DNA of 64,000 nucleotides from CAMCQY01 sp044370415 (GTDB lineage Bacteria > Planctomycetota > Planctomycetia > Pirellulales > UBA1268), in assembly GCA_044370415.1 (NCBI GenBank), contig JBILVO010000005.1:3278-67277 (forward strand), written 5' to 3'. The notes beneath the pieces were generated by a model. The model saw nothing but the letters and a program-made list of their open reading frames with translations, was not told the DNA's origin and did no database searches. The translations under genes were made by a program, and so were the position numbers. Below are positions 40,630 to 49,757 of this stretch, piece by piece. The stretch's first letter is position 1. Each line of letters opens with the position of its first letter.

Positions 40630-40784
40630 GTCAAAACCTCTCTAGAAAGGGAACGAACAAGAGCCGAATCAGCCATACCGTTAGCCCGAAAGTCGGGGAC
40701 AAAAGCCCCTTCCATCGACGCTGACACAATCCATCGCACGACGGGTGACACGCGTCACCAGCCGTCCCGGTCGCTCCTCCAGGA

Positions 40785-41669
40785 TCACTGCCTGTTGACG
40801 AGGGAGGCCGCTTGCTCTCCCCCGTTTCTCGTGCAGATCGCCGAAAGGATCGTCGGATCCATGTTGTCTGCCAGGAACATCACCCGACCGTCGACGAACG
40901 CCGCATGGCAGCCGACGGGGTGGTTGCTCCGCATGTTTTGATTTTTCTGCTCGTTGACGAACCGCTCGCTCTGCGAGAACGAGTTCGTGCCGTTGGCCCA
41001 CCGGGCGTTTTCATCGAGAGACACGCCCGGAGCTTCGGACAACCCCCGGTCGACCGACTCGCCGACGAGGACCGTGGCGCTCAGGCCGTCGGTGATGTCG
41101 GCGGCCTTGACCGGCCGGGGATGGTCGGCGTTGATCGGGATCAGCACACCGTTGAAGAGGCCGTCGGCCGGCGGCAGCGAGGTGCCGGTGAGCATGATCG
41201 TGCTCCCGGAGATTCCCGCGTAGTCCTGCTTGCCCAGGAACGGCACCATGCCCGACGGACAGGTGTAGAGCTGGATGTTCTGCATCGCCGCGGTCGCGTT
41301 CTTGCCCGGGGCGTTCCAGGCCTTGGAGTAGTCGATCCGGTTGGCGAGCTCCACTTCCTCGATGTAGGGGAGGATGTAGGACGACCACGCGTGACGCGTG
41401 CCATTGGGCAGTGCGGAGCCGACCGGAATGACGTTTGCGGAGGGCGGGAAGGACTTCCGCGACGACTCGTAGGAGCAGAGCGCCACGGCCATGTTTTTGA
41501 GGTTGTTGATGCAGGTCGTCTGGCGGCCCGACTCGCGTGCCCGCTGCACGGCGGGCAGCAGCATGCCGATCAGGACGCCGATGATGGCGATGACGGCGAG
41601 CAGCTCCACGAGCGTGAAGCCGCGACGGCGTCGGACCGGCACAACGATCGAAGATGAGGTCGCGGTCAA
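40785..41669 (-). CDS. DUF1559 pseudopilin-like protein, copy 1
   Basis: A 294-residue planctomycete DUF1559 (SBP_bac_10) protein. The N-terminus carries a type IV prepilin signal: RRRRGFTLVELLAVIAIIGVLIGMLLPAVQRARES, with cleavage before Phe expected. The body has the conserved NLKNMAVALCSYES, HAWSSYILPYIEE and the C-terminal FVDGRVMFLADNMD blocks. The start is uncertain: 41669 is TTG, and a GTG a few codons further on would still keep the prepilin motif. It is probably processed by a prepilin peptidase and exposed outside. The small secreted gene follows 155 bases on; a promoter candidate lies upstream. Confidence 0.9.
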   Translation of the reverse strand: MTATSSSIVVPVRRRRGFTLVELLAVIAIIGVLIGMLLPAVQRARESGRQTTCINNLKNMAVALCSYESSRKSFPPSANVIPVGSALPNGTRHAWSSYILPYIEEVELANRIDYSKAWNAPGKNATAAMQNIQLYTCPSGMVPFLGKQDYAGISGSTIMLTGTSLPPADGLFNGVLIPINADHPRPVKAADITDGLSATVLVGESVDRGLSEAPGVSLDENARWANGTNSFSQSERFVNEQKNQNMRSNHPVGCHAAFVDGRVMFLADNMDPTILSAICTRNGGEQAASLVNRQ

Positions 41670-42029
41670 GGTCGATCGATTCCCGCAGTGATGGGTGACG
41701 GCACGCCGTATGGGTCGCGAGCATTCGGGCTGGACCCGAAAACCGGACCCTCAATCTCGGTCCCGAAGCCGCTCCTGCACAACCCTTTGGTTTTTACGGC
41801 CTGGAAGGCCTGTCCCAAGTAGGGCGTATGCAGAGATTGCATAGGCTACGGCGACATTGCTGCCTGTCAAGCATCTGGGGGGGTAAGAAACACGCTAGAA
41901 TTCCGTGTTCTCGCGAATTGGCCCACCTGCAGGACTGGAGCATGCGACGCAAAGCGCTTGTTGGCAAGGCTTTGCGTCTCTTCCAAAATCCTGGAACAGG
42001 GCCCGTGGCCGCGGTTTTCCCGGCGGAAT
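41670..42029. other. Leader and promoter region of the first DUF1559 cassette
   Basis: This 360-base gap lies upstream of the DUF1559 gene and downstream of the NSDI protein gene (both minus). It is AT-richer around 41770-41900, contains a good promoter candidate (41843-41870), and would give a leader of about 165 bases. The leader has small inverted repeats such as TGGGTCC-type pairs near 41720-41745. No ORF is supported. Confidence 0.5.
41843..41870 (-). promoter_or_regulatory. Promoter candidate for the first DUF1559 cassette
   Basis: On the minus strand TTGACA (41870-41865) and TAGCCT (41848-41843) are 16 bases apart, close to the sigma-70 consensus at -35. The same layout (TTGACT, 16 bases, TAGAGT) precedes the second cassette. 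Confidence 0.55.
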
Positions 42030-42797
42030 TCAGCCCAGACGGCGGAGATAGAACGGGGACCGCAGGCCGATCCGCACGCCGTTTGTGCCGCGATTCTCGC
42101 GGGCCCGCCGCGCCGCCTCCGCGAGGTCGGTCGCGTTGCCCGTGAGGACGGCCACGAACTCGCGCTTGCCCCGCGTCCGATCGAGCACTGTGCCCTCGGC
42201 GGCAGTGCACTCAGTGGTCGTGAGCCGAGGAAAGAACAGCGGGCCGTCGTATCCGTCGCGGCGGGTCCAGGTGCGGACGTTCGTGGCGTGGTGGTGCCGC
42301 GTGCGGATCGAGAGCGCGGGATCGAAGACGACGACCCCGGCCGCCGCCGCCTCGTAGGCCAGCCTGTTCTCGCAGCGGGGCATGCCGAGCCGGAAGTCCG
42401 CCGGAAACGCCGGCAGCCCGCCGGCGATGAAGGCCCAGGCATCCTGCGACTGCGAGTAGAACCGCCAGGTCGTCGGATCTACCCGGCCCTCCATCGACGG
42501 CGCCGTCTCGTCGTCCCAGCGGGTCAGCGCCACGAGGACTCCCGGCCGCACCATCCGGCGAAGCGATTCGATGCCAGCGTCGAACGAGATGTCGCTGTTG
42601 GCGATCACGCAGACGGCGCCTGAAAACCGCTCGGCGGCGAGCGCGAAGAGATCGGCGAACGTCCAGCGGCGGGCCGCCCCGTCCACCGCCTCCACATGGC
42701 GAAAGGCCGGGCAGGAGGCGTTCGCCGCCCGCGCGGCCTCGAGCTCCGCCTGCCTGGCAGGGTCGGGCGAGTCGTACCGCTGCTGCAGGAGAATCAC
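42030..42797 (-). CDS. Hypothetical glycosyltransferase-like protein ('NSDI' type)
   Basis: The 255-residue product starts at a GTG (42797). The block SGAVCVIANSDISFDAGIESL resembles the nucleotide-sugar-side strand of GT-A proteins with an S-D-I/F-D acidic pair, and related proteins (NSDI/FDE type) are found in polysaccharide gene clusters. Later blocks GMPRCENRLAYEAAAAGVVVFDPALSI and RTRHHHATNVRTW look conserved and may bind metal. No membrane segment or signal. It lies 69 bases after the GT-C-like membrane gene on the same strand. A glycan-modifying role is inference from context. Confidence 0.55.
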   Translation of the reverse strand: MILLQQRYDSPDPARQAELEAARAANASCPAFRHVEAVDGAARRWTFADLFALAAERFSGAVCVIANSDISFDAGIESLRRMVRPGVLVALTRWDDETAPSMEGRVDPTTWRFYSQSQDAWAFIAGGLPAFPADFRLGMPRCENRLAYEAAAAGVVVFDPALSIRTRHHHATNVRTWTRRDGYDGPLFFPRLTTTECTAAEGTVLDRTRGKREFVAVLTGNATDLAEAARRARENRGTNGVRIGLRSPFYLRRLG

Positions 42798-42866
42798 GGT
42801 GGCGGTCTCGAAGCGATGGGGCGATGCGGCAGTGTCGTGCTCGGGAACGCGTCAGCTGGGAACGCG

Positions 42867-44765
42867 TCAGTTGACGCGGAATGCAGCGGCCCGGCCCGGA
42901 GGCGGGTCGGCCGAGAACCAGAGTTCGATCGGAGTGGACTCGGCCGGCAGGCTCTGCCACGGCTCGAAGAAGTCGCTCCCATCGGCCGACAGCTCGCTGA
43001 GGAGCCGGTCGGGATATGCGGCGGTCGCCCGCTCGGCCGCCGTCGGGATGCCCACTGGCGAAAGATGTAGCCGGTTCGTGATCCCGCGCGACCGCAGGTA
43101 TTCGGCCACCGAGACGACCGGCTCGTAGCGGGCCTTCGCCCGGGGAGCGACGATGCACACGACCGGCCGCGCCGGGTCCACGTCGCAGGCGGCCGCGATC
43201 CGGCCGATCGTCGCCTGGAACGCGGTGGTGGAAAGCACGTGGGCGCGCGTGTCGGCCCGGGCGTGATCCCCGCCCAGCGCCATCGCCACGACGGCGAGCG
43301 TGCCGGCAACGATCAGCCGGCTGCGGCCGGCCGCGGCGTCGCCGGGCCCACCGCCCCGTCGCCAGCCGGCGAGCTCGACGAGCAGCCCGATCGAGAGCAC
43401 GCCCACGATCGGCACGAACGGCAGGTCGTAGCGGCACTTTTTGAAGACCTCGCCCCTGTAGAAGAGCACCTGGCTGAGCGCCAGCATGAGGAGGACGAAG
43501 GCGACGAGGAGCAGGCTTCGCCGTCGCGACTCGGCCGGGCTCTTCAGGAGCCGCAGCCAGCCCACGGCGGCTCCGGTCGCCAGTGCCGCCAGCGGCAGGC
43601 CGTAGACGGCGAGCTTGCGCAGGGTCCGTAGCGCTGCGGCGTCGCCGGCGGCGACGAGCCCGGCGAGGCCCACCGGCCGCTGGTAGACGTCGCGGCCGCC
43701 GCTCGTGGCGATGCCGGCGGCCACCACGCCGGCCACGGTCGCGGCAGCGGCACAGACGACCAGGCAGCCGACGACTGCCGGCCAGCGCAGGTCTCCCCGC
43801 CACCATTCGACGGCCGCGACGAGCAGCGCCAGCGGCGCGAGCACGACGAAATTCTCCTTGGAGCCGATCGCCACCAGGGCCGCGGCCGTAAGGCCGAGCC
43901 AGGCGAGGCCCGTCGCCCTGCCCGTGCTTTTTCCACCCGAGCTTTTCCCGTCCAGGCTTTTCCCGCCCGGTCTATTCGCGACTGGGCTTTCGAGGATGTG
44001 GACCGCGGTCCAGGCGAACAGCAGGCACGCCGGGGCGGCGTAGGTCTCGCCCGACCCGAGCTTGATCACGATCTCCGGCCACATCCACAGCGCCGCGAAG
44101 GCGGCCAGGGCGGCCGCGCCGGCCACCATGCCGAGCCACCGCCGCAGCAGGTCGAAGCCCAGCGCACACGAGAAGGCGAACACGAGCAGCCGGGCGACGA
44201 ACCACGGCCGCGCATCCTTGCCCCAGACCGCCGCCTGGCCGAGATAGAGCGTGTAGTAGGCCGGGCGGTAGCGGGTCCAGCCGGCGACGGGTGCACCGGC
44301 TTCCGGATGGACCGCGAGCCGGGGGAGGATCTCGCCGGCGGGCAGGTGGTCGCGGCCCGGACCGATGAGCGTGTGGACGGCGTGGTCGTCGATGACGTCC
44401 CAGGTCGCCCGCGGCGATTCGCCGAAGAGCGTCCAGGTCAAGAGCCCCGCTCCCAGGCACATCAGCCCCCAGCGCAGCCCGGGGCTGTCTGCGAGCGGGC
44501 CGTCCACCGCCCGGGACCGCCCCGCCAACGCCAGCACGCCGCCGAGCGCGAGCAGGTGCAGCGGCAGGAACCGCCAGTCATGGGGCAGTGCCACGAGGAT
44601 CGCGGGCAGCAGCGCCGCCACCACGGGCGGCGCGAGCGTGCGGGCCCACGCCGTGGCGTTGCTGTCAGGTCCGGTGCCAGCGGCTCTGTCGGAGGTTGCG
44701 TCGGGGCCGGTGTCGGTGTCGGCCTTGCGGGCCGGACTCGCCGGCATCGTGATCGTCGCGGCCAT
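42867..44765 (-). CDS. Multi-pass membrane protein, GT-C glycosyltransferase-like
   Basis: The ATG at 44765 gives 632 residues; the much longer open frame is an opposite-strand shadow of the GT2 and methyltransferase genes. There are about ten hydrophobic segments. The first large outside loop holds WDVIDDHAVHTL with an acidic pair, as in the catalytic loop of GT-C (PMT/ArnT-like) lipid-linked glycosyltransferases, and then RYRPAYYTLYLGQAAVWG. A low-complexity linker (GGKSLDGKSSGGKSTG) lies in a loop near residue 280. The last 120 residues are soluble. Transfer of a lipid-linked sugar is likely but not proven; O-antigen ligase-like function is an alternative. Confidence 0.6.
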   Translation of the reverse strand: MAATITMPASPARKADTDTGPDATSDRAAGTGPDSNATAWARTLAPPVVAALLPAILVALPHDWRFLPLHLLALGGVLALAGRSRAVDGPLADSPGLRWGLMCLGAGLLTWTLFGESPRATWDVIDDHAVHTLIGPGRDHLPAGEILPRLAVHPEAGAPVAGWTRYRPAYYTLYLGQAAVWGKDARPWFVARLLVFAFSCALGFDLLRRWLGMVAGAAALAAFAALWMWPEIVIKLGSGETYAAPACLLFAWTAVHILESPVANRPGGKSLDGKSSGGKSTGRATGLAWLGLTAAALVAIGSKENFVVLAPLALLVAAVEWWRGDLRWPAVVGCLVVCAAAATVAGVVAAGIATSGGRDVYQRPVGLAGLVAAGDAAALRTLRKLAVYGLPLAALATGAAVGWLRLLKSPAESRRRSLLLVAFVLLMLALSQVLFYRGEVFKKCRYDLPFVPIVGVLSIGLLVELAGWRRGGGPGDAAAGRSRLIVAGTLAVVAMALGGDHARADTRAHVLSTTAFQATIGRIAAACDVDPARPVVCIVAPRAKARYEPVVSVAEYLRSRGITNRLHLSPVGIPTAAERATAAYPDRLLSELSADGSDFFEPWQSLPAESTPIELWFSADPPPGRAAAFRVN

Positions 44766-45122
44766 CGCACGGGTCCGTGTCGGCGGGAGAGCGATCGACC
44801 GGCGCGGGGGAGCACCGGCCGGGGAGACGGAAACCGGAACAAGCCCGGGCTCGGGCTGTTTGCCGCTAGTGAGACGGATGCTAGGCCGCGGCCGGACGCC
44901 GCCACAACGGCATTTTCCGCCGCGTTCCGCCGCGAGCGGGCCGGCGGCGGACCGGCCTTCCGCGGGGCCTGCTGACCTTGACGCCACGGGCGCGACGCGG
45001 CACTCTCCCCGCCCCTCCGGCGGTCTCGAGCGCCGGCGAGCCCGCCTCCGGCACGACGTGCCCCGCGGCATGAAGACCCTTCGGCAAGAAGATCTCCAAA
45101 GAGAAGAGAAGTCCAGCGTTCC
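44766..45122. other. Divergent intergenic region, 357 bases
   Basis: The gap lies between the GT-C-like gene (minus) and the GT2 gene (plus). Most is GC-rich without pattern; close to the GT2 start it turns purine-rich (AAGAGAAGAGAAG near 45100-45112), which could act as the ribosome region. No promoter or RNA gene is convincing. Confidence 0.35.
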
Positions 45123-46163
45123 ATGACGTCCCGACAGACCTCCGCAATCGCCGCCAGCGCCGAGCCGTGGACCCCGGTGCCTCCGGTGGGCCGCTGGCCG
45201 CGGCGGCCGACGCAGGTGTCGATCGTCGTGCCGGTCTACCGGGAGGCCGACGGCATCGAGCATTTCTGCGAGTCGGTCGCCGGCGTGATGGACGCCACGG
45301 GCCTCGAGTGGGAGCTGATCTTCGTCGAGGACGACTCGCCCGACGCCACGATGGAGAAGCTGCGGATCCTGCACGAACGCCGGCCGTCGCAGGTCGCCGC
45401 GCTCTCGCTCTCGCGCCGCTTCGGCCACCAGGCATCGCTGGCGGCGGGCTTCGACGCGGCCGCGGGCGACGTGGTGATCTGCATGGACGGCGACATGCAG
45501 CACCCGCCGGACATGCTCCCGCACCTCCTGCACCGCTGGGCCCAGGGCGACCAGGTCGTCTACACCCGCAGGCGCCGCACCGAGCGGCGCGGGGCTCTGA
45601 AGTCCTGGGTGAGCCAGGCCTTCTACCGGGCGATCAGCAGCATCTCCGAGGTGCGGATCGAGGACGGCAGTGCCGACTTCCGGCTGATGGACAGGCTCGT
45701 GGTCGACGCGCTCCGCCGGTTCGGCGAGCGGGGGCTCTTCTACCGCGGCCTCGTGCAGTGGGCCGGCTTCCGGCAATCGTCGCTCGCGTACGACGCGCCG
45801 CCGCGGTTCGCCGGAAACTCGTCCTACACGCTGCGGCGCATGGTCCATCTGGCCGCGGACGCCATCTTCTCCTTCTCGACGCTGCCGCTGCGGATGAGCC
45901 TGATGCTCGGCGGCCTCGCCCTGGCCGCGACGTTCCTCTACGCGATCTACGTCGTCGCCTGCTGGCTGCGGGGCACCGCCGGGCCCGCCGGCTACACGTC
46001 GCTCGTGCTGCTCGTCAGCTTCCTGGGCAGCCTCAACCTCATCGGCCTCGGGATCGTGGGGGCCTACGTGGGACGGATGCACGAGCAGGTGAAGCAGCGG
46101 CCGCTGTATCTGGTCAAGGAACGCCTGCAGGCGGCCCGGCCCCGGCCGAGCCTGGTGGCATGA
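45123..46163 (+). CDS. GT2 family polyprenol-phosphate glycosyltransferase
   Basis: The 346-residue product has an N-terminal GT-A domain: VSIVVPVYREADGIEHF, FVEDDSPDAT (68-76), LSLSRRFGHQASLAAGFDAAAGD and MDGDMQHPP with the D-x-D of the UDP/GDP-sugar site (122-124). Two membrane segments close the protein (about 242-264 and 278-302). This is the dolichol-phosphate mannose synthase/GtrB/ArnC type that loads a sugar on undecaprenyl phosphate for use outside the membrane. The GT-C-like gene divergent to it is the natural user of such a lipid-linked donor. It opens a same-strand run of five sugar genes. Confidence 0.88.
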   Translation: MTSRQTSAIAASAEPWTPVPPVGRWPRRPTQVSIVVPVYREADGIEHFCESVAGVMDATGLEWELIFVEDDSPDATMEKLRILHERRPSQVAALSLSRRFGHQASLAAGFDAAAGDVVICMDGDMQHPPDMLPHLLHRWAQGDQVVYTRRRRTERRGALKSWVSQAFYRAISSISEVRIEDGSADFRLMDRLVVDALRRFGERGLFYRGLVQWAGFRQSSLAYDAPPRFAGNSSYTLRRMVHLAADAIFSFSTLPLRMSLMLGGLALAATFLYAIYVVACWLRGTAGPAGYTSLVLLVSFLGSLNLIGLGIVGAYVGRMHEQVKQRPLYLVKERLQAARPRPSLVA

Positions 46164-46190
46164 GGCAGGTGGCATGAGAAGGAGCGACCG

Positions 46191-47081
46191 ATGAACGCCG
46201 TTCGCGCAGCGGTTCCCCTGGCGAGGCCGGAGCCGTGCATCTGCTGCGGCACCGCCGCCTGGGAGCCGCACTTCCGGGTGCTGAAGCGGTGCGGCACGTG
46301 CGGCTTCATCCGCGCCGACATGTCGGTGACCCAGGAGGAGGCCGAGCGGCTCTACCAAGAGGGCTATTTCACGGGAGCGGAGTACGGCGACTACCTCGCC
46401 GACGCCCGGTCCCACCGCCGCAACTTCGCCGAACGGCTCCGGCTGGTGCGCAAGATCGCCGGCGCCGCGCCGGGGCCGGTGCTCGAAATCGGCTGCGCCT
46501 ACGGCTTCTTCCTCGAGCAGTGCCGGGATGCCGGCATCGAGGCGACCGGCGTCGACGTCTGCGTGGAGCCGGTCCGCCACGCGCGGATGACGAGCGGCCT
46601 CGACGCCCGCGTCGGCGACTTTCTCGCCATGCCGCTGCCCGCGGGCCGCTTCCGCTCGGTCTGCATGTGGGACACCATCGAGCACCTCGAGCATCCCGAG
46701 GCGTTCGTCGCGCGGGCCCGCGAGGTCGTCGCGGACGGCGGCCTGCTCTTCGTGACGACCGGCGACATCGGGGCCGCCTTCGCCCAGTGGCGCGGCCCGA
46801 AGTGGCGCATGATCCACCCGCCGACCCACCTGCAGTACTTCTCCTCGGCCTCGCTGGCGAGGCTTTTGGAGCGGCACGGCTTCCGCGTCGAGTACAGCCG
46901 CTCGACGCCGATGTATCGCAACGTGGGCGAGACGCTCGGCAGGCTCGCGACGCTCGGCCGCGGCGCGGTCGGCCACGTCGCGTCCCTGGCCCGACGGCTC
47001 GTTCCCGGCCCGCTCCAGCGGCGGGGGTTCTGGCTCGACCTCGGCGACATCATGTACGTCGCGGCCCGGAAGATCCCATGA
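46191..47081 (+). CDS. Class I SAM-dependent methyltransferase with N-terminal Cys knuckles
   Basis: The 296-residue product begins with a zinc-binding segment (CICCG at residues 16-20 and CGTCGF about 18 residues later), then a Rossmann methyltransferase: VLEIGCAYGFFLEQCRDAG, GVDVCVEP and MWDTIEHLEHPEAFV. The zinc-knuckle/methyltransferase layout is common for sugar C- or O-methyltransferases in surface polysaccharide clusters. Its stop overlaps the start of the next gene by four bases (ATGA), so the two are translationally coupled. Confidence 0.85.
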   Translation: MNAVRAAVPLARPEPCICCGTAAWEPHFRVLKRCGTCGFIRADMSVTQEEAERLYQEGYFTGAEYGDYLADARSHRRNFAERLRLVRKIAGAAPGPVLEIGCAYGFFLEQCRDAGIEATGVDVCVEPVRHARMTSGLDARVGDFLAMPLPAGRFRSVCMWDTIEHLEHPEAFVARAREVVADGGLLFVTTGDIGAAFAQWRGPKWRMIHPPTHLQYFSSASLARLLERHGFRVEYSRSTPMYRNVGETLGRLATLGRGAVGHVASLARRLVPGPLQRRGFWLDLGDIMYVAARKIP

Positions 47082-48073
47082 CGCCCGCCATGCCACCCAC
47101 GCTCGTCCTCGTCACCGGCGCCGGCGGCTTCATCGGCAGCCACCTCGTGCAGACGCTCCTGGCCCGGGGCCACCGGGTGCGGGCGCTGGTGCGCTACTCC
47201 TCGCACGGCGGCTGCGGCTTCCTCTCCGACATCGACGGTGCGCCGGGCGACCGGCTGGAGATCGTCCGCGGCGACGTCACCGACGCCCGCTGCGTGCGCG
47301 AGGCGGTCCGCGGCTGCGGCACGGTGTTCCACCTCGCCGCGCTCATTGGCATCCCCTACTCCTACGTCGCCCCCCACAGCTACGTGGCCGTGAACATCCA
47401 CGGCACGCTCAACGTGCTGGAGGCGGCCCGGGACGAGCGGGTCGACCGCGTGCTCGTCACGTCGACCAGCGAGGTCTACGGCACCGCCCGCTACACGCCG
47501 ATCGACGAGGAGCATCCGCTGCAGGCCCAGTCGCCCTACTCGGCGACGAAGATCGGCGCCGACGCCCTGGCCACGAGCTACGGCCGCGCGTTCGGTCTGC
47601 CCGTGGCGATCGTGCGGCCGTTCAACACCTTCGGGCCCCGGCAGAGCAGCCGCGCCGTGATCCCCACGATCATCACGCAGGCGCTCCACGCCGACGCGAT
47701 CCGGGTCGGCTCGCTCGTCCCCGTCCGCGACATGGTCTACGTGGCCGACACGGCGGCCGGCTTCGTGGCGCTCGCCGAGTCCGACGCCGCCGTCGGCCGG
47801 GCGACGAACCTCGCCACCGGGGTCGGCGTGACGGTCGGCGAACTGGTCGAACGCATCCAGCGGATCGTCGGCCGCAGCCTGCCGGTCATCGAGGAAGCGC
47901 AGCGGGTGCGGCCCGAGGCGAGCGAGGTGTTCACGCTTCTGGGGAATGCGGACGCTGCGCGGCGGGACGCGGGCTGGAGCCCGGCCGTCGATCTCGACGA
48001 GGGTCTGCGCCGCACGGTGGAGTGGTTTCGGCGACATGCCGACACGCGGGCCGTGGGCGAGTATCGGGTCTGA
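47078..48073 (+). CDS. NAD-dependent sugar epimerase/dehydratase (extended SDR)
   Basis: The 331-residue product has the extended SDR layout: LVTGAGGFIGSHL (12-24) for NAD, TSTSEVYGT with the catalytic Ser/Thr, and Y154-x3-K158 in QSPYSATKIGAD. RPFNTFGPRQSSRAVIPTII binds the nucleotide sugar. The sequence is most like nucleotide-sugar 4,6-dehydratases or epimerases of polysaccharide clusters (LegB-like). The ATG at 47078 overlaps the methyltransferase stop; ATG 47090 is an alternative. The nucleotidyltransferase gene follows after 20 bases. Confidence 0.87.
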   Translation: MTPAMPPTLVLVTGAGGFIGSHLVQTLLARGHRVRALVRYSSHGGCGFLSDIDGAPGDRLEIVRGDVTDARCVREAVRGCGTVFHLAALIGIPYSYVAPHSYVAVNIHGTLNVLEAARDERVDRVLVTSTSEVYGTARYTPIDEEHPLQAQSPYSATKIGADALATSYGRAFGLPVAIVRPFNTFGPRQSSRAVIPTIITQALHADAIRVGSLVPVRDMVYVADTAAGFVALAESDAAVGRATNLATGVGVTVGELVERIQRIVGRSLPVIEEAQRVRPEASEVFTLLGNADAARRDAGWSPAVDLDEGLRRTVEWFRRHADTRAVGEYRV

Positions 48074-48093
48074 CGCACGGAAGGAGACAGCAG

Positions 48094-48813
48094 ATGAGAG
48101 CCGTGATCCTGGCCGGAGGCCGCGGAACGCGCCTAGCCCCCTACACCTCCGTGATCCCCAAGCCGCTCTTGCCGGTGGGGGACAGGCCGATCCTCGACAT
48201 CGTCTTCCACCAGCTCGCCGAGGCCGGCTTCACCCACGCGACGCTCTCGCTGGGCTACATGAGCAGCTACTTCCGCACGTTCCTCGCCGAGAACCCGGGG
48301 CTGCGGCGGCTCCTGCACATCGACTTCGTGGAGGAGACCGAGCCGACCGGCACGGCGGGGAGCCTGGCGGCGGTGCCCGGCCTGTCGGGATCGTTCCTGG
48401 TGATGAACGGCGACATCCTCACCGACCTCGACTACGCAACGCTGATGCGCGACCACGCGGAGTCGGGCGCCGCGATCACGATCGCCGCCCACCGCAAGAC
48501 CGTGAAGATCGACCTGGGCATCCTCGAGGTCGACGCCGACGGCGGCGTGACCGGCTACGTGGAGAAGCCCACGCTCGAATACCCGGTCAGCATGGGCATC
48601 TACGCCTACGACGCCTCGGTGCTCGAAGTGATCGACCGCGGCACCTATCTCGACTTTCCGACGCTCGTCCTGCGGCTGATCGCCGCGGGCAAGCGGGTCA
48701 ACGCCTGGGCCAGCGACGCGATGTGGCTCGATCTCGGCCGGCACGACGACCTCATGGAGGCGTCGCGGATCTTCGGCCACAACCAGGAGCAGTTCCTGCG
48801 GCGGGCAGCCTGA
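48094..48813 (+). CDS. Sugar-phosphate nucleotidyltransferase
   Basis: A 239-residue GT-A-like enzyme that makes an NDP-sugar from NTP and sugar 1-phosphate. ILAGGRGTRLAPYTSVIPKPLLPVGDRP carries the NTP loop (GGRGTR) and the catalytic lysine (Lys23); MNGDILTDLD binds the metal; VEKP and YPVSMGIYAYD are the sugar-side motifs. It starts right after AAGGAG with seven bases to ATG 48094, a strong ribosome site. Among family members it looks like GDP-mannose or dTDP-glucose-type synthases, but the base cannot be read off the sequence. Confidence 0.9.
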   Translation: MRAVILAGGRGTRLAPYTSVIPKPLLPVGDRPILDIVFHQLAEAGFTHATLSLGYMSSYFRTFLAENPGLRRLLHIDFVEETEPTGTAGSLAAVPGLSGSFLVMNGDILTDLDYATLMRDHAESGAAITIAAHRKTVKIDLGILEVDADGGVTGYVEKPTLEYPVSMGIYAYDASVLEVIDRGTYLDFPTLVLRLIAAGKRVNAWASDAMWLDLGRHDDLMEASRIFGHNQEQFLRRAA

Positions 48814-48844
48814 ATCGCCGTCCCGTCCCGCGGGCGCCCGGCCC

Positions 48845-49711
48845 ATGCCCCGAGTCCTCGTCATCGCGGCCGCCGGTTTCGTCGGCCGGGCCGTCGTCCA
48901 GGCGCTTGCCCGCCGGCCGTGCGAGCTGGTCACGGCGGCGCGGCACGGGGCCGACGTCGCCTGCGACGTGACCGACGCGGCGCAGGTCGACGCGGCGATC
49001 CGCACGGCCGCCCCGGACGCCGTGGTCAACTGCTCCGGCGCCCCGCACGACGGGCCTGCCGCCGACCTCTACGCCGTGCACGCGCTGGGCACGCTGCACC
49101 TGCTCGAGGCCGTCCGCCGCCACGCGGCCGCCGCGCCGGTGGTGCTCATCGGCTCGGCCGCCGAGTATGGCCCCGCGGCGCCGCAGGAACTCCCCGTGCG
49201 CGAGGATCATCCCTGCCGTCCGGCCGGCGTCTACGGCTGCTCGAAGCTGGCGCAGGCCCAGCTGGCCCGCCTGGCGCAGGACTCCTGGGGGTTGCGGGTG
49301 CGGACGGTGCGGCTGTTCAACGCGGTCGGGCCGGGCATGCCAGGGAGGTACTTCTTTCCGGCGCTGGCGGCCAGGCTGCGGGGCCGCGAGCCGGGCGGCA
49401 CGTTCCCCCTACGGGACGGCGACTCGACCCGCGACTTCGTTCATGTCGACGACGTCGGGGAGGCCGTCGCCCTGCTTGTGGATGGAGCGTTGCCGGACGG
49501 CGTCTTCAACGTCGCCACGGGCGTCGAAACGAGCGTGCGCGAGGCGGCGGCGCACCTCGGCCTGCTCGCGGGCGGGCTGACGCCCGTGGACGACGGGCCC
49601 GCGGGTCCGGCGAGCCGCAGCGCCGGCGACGCCACCCGGCTCAGGTCGCTGGGCTGGCAGCCGCGGCGCACGTGGCGGCAGGCGATCGAGGACATCTGGG
49701 CCGACCGCTGA
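48845..49711 (+). CDS. NAD-dependent epimerase/reductase (RmlD/GDP-6-deoxy-mannose reductase-like)
   Basis: The 288-residue product is a shorter SDR: VLVIAAAGFVGRAVV replaces the usual GxxGxxG with A-A-A-G-F-V-G, and the catalytic pair is Y130-x3-K134 (VYGCSKLAQAQ). VRLFNAVGPGMPGRYFFPALA and DGDSTRDFVHVDDVGEA are substrate and loop motifs. It probably reduces or epimerises an NDP-sugar in the same pathway as its neighbours. It ends the five-gene run and is convergent to the Ig-repeat gene 46 bases on. Confidence 0.85.
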   Translation: MPRVLVIAAAGFVGRAVVQALARRPCELVTAARHGADVACDVTDAAQVDAAIRTAAPDAVVNCSGAPHDGPAADLYAVHALGTLHLLEAVRRHAAAAPVVLIGSAAEYGPAAPQELPVREDHPCRPAGVYGCSKLAQAQLARLAQDSWGLRVRTVRLFNAVGPGMPGRYFFPALAARLRGREPGGTFPLRDGDSTRDFVHVDDVGEAVALLVDGALPDGVFNVATGVETSVREAAAHLGLLAGGLTPVDDGPAGPASRSAGDATRLRSLGWQPRRTWRQAIEDIWADR

Positions 49712-49757
49712 CGCCGCCTGTCCCCTGGCCGGGGCCGCACGACCTTGCGATCGCCGG

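Noticed and set aside
42867..47096. 1409-codon minus-strand frame extending the GT-C-like gene over the GT2 and methyltransferase genes
   Set aside because: Only the part from ATG 44765 down is protein-like; the extension is opposite well-supported plus-strand genes.
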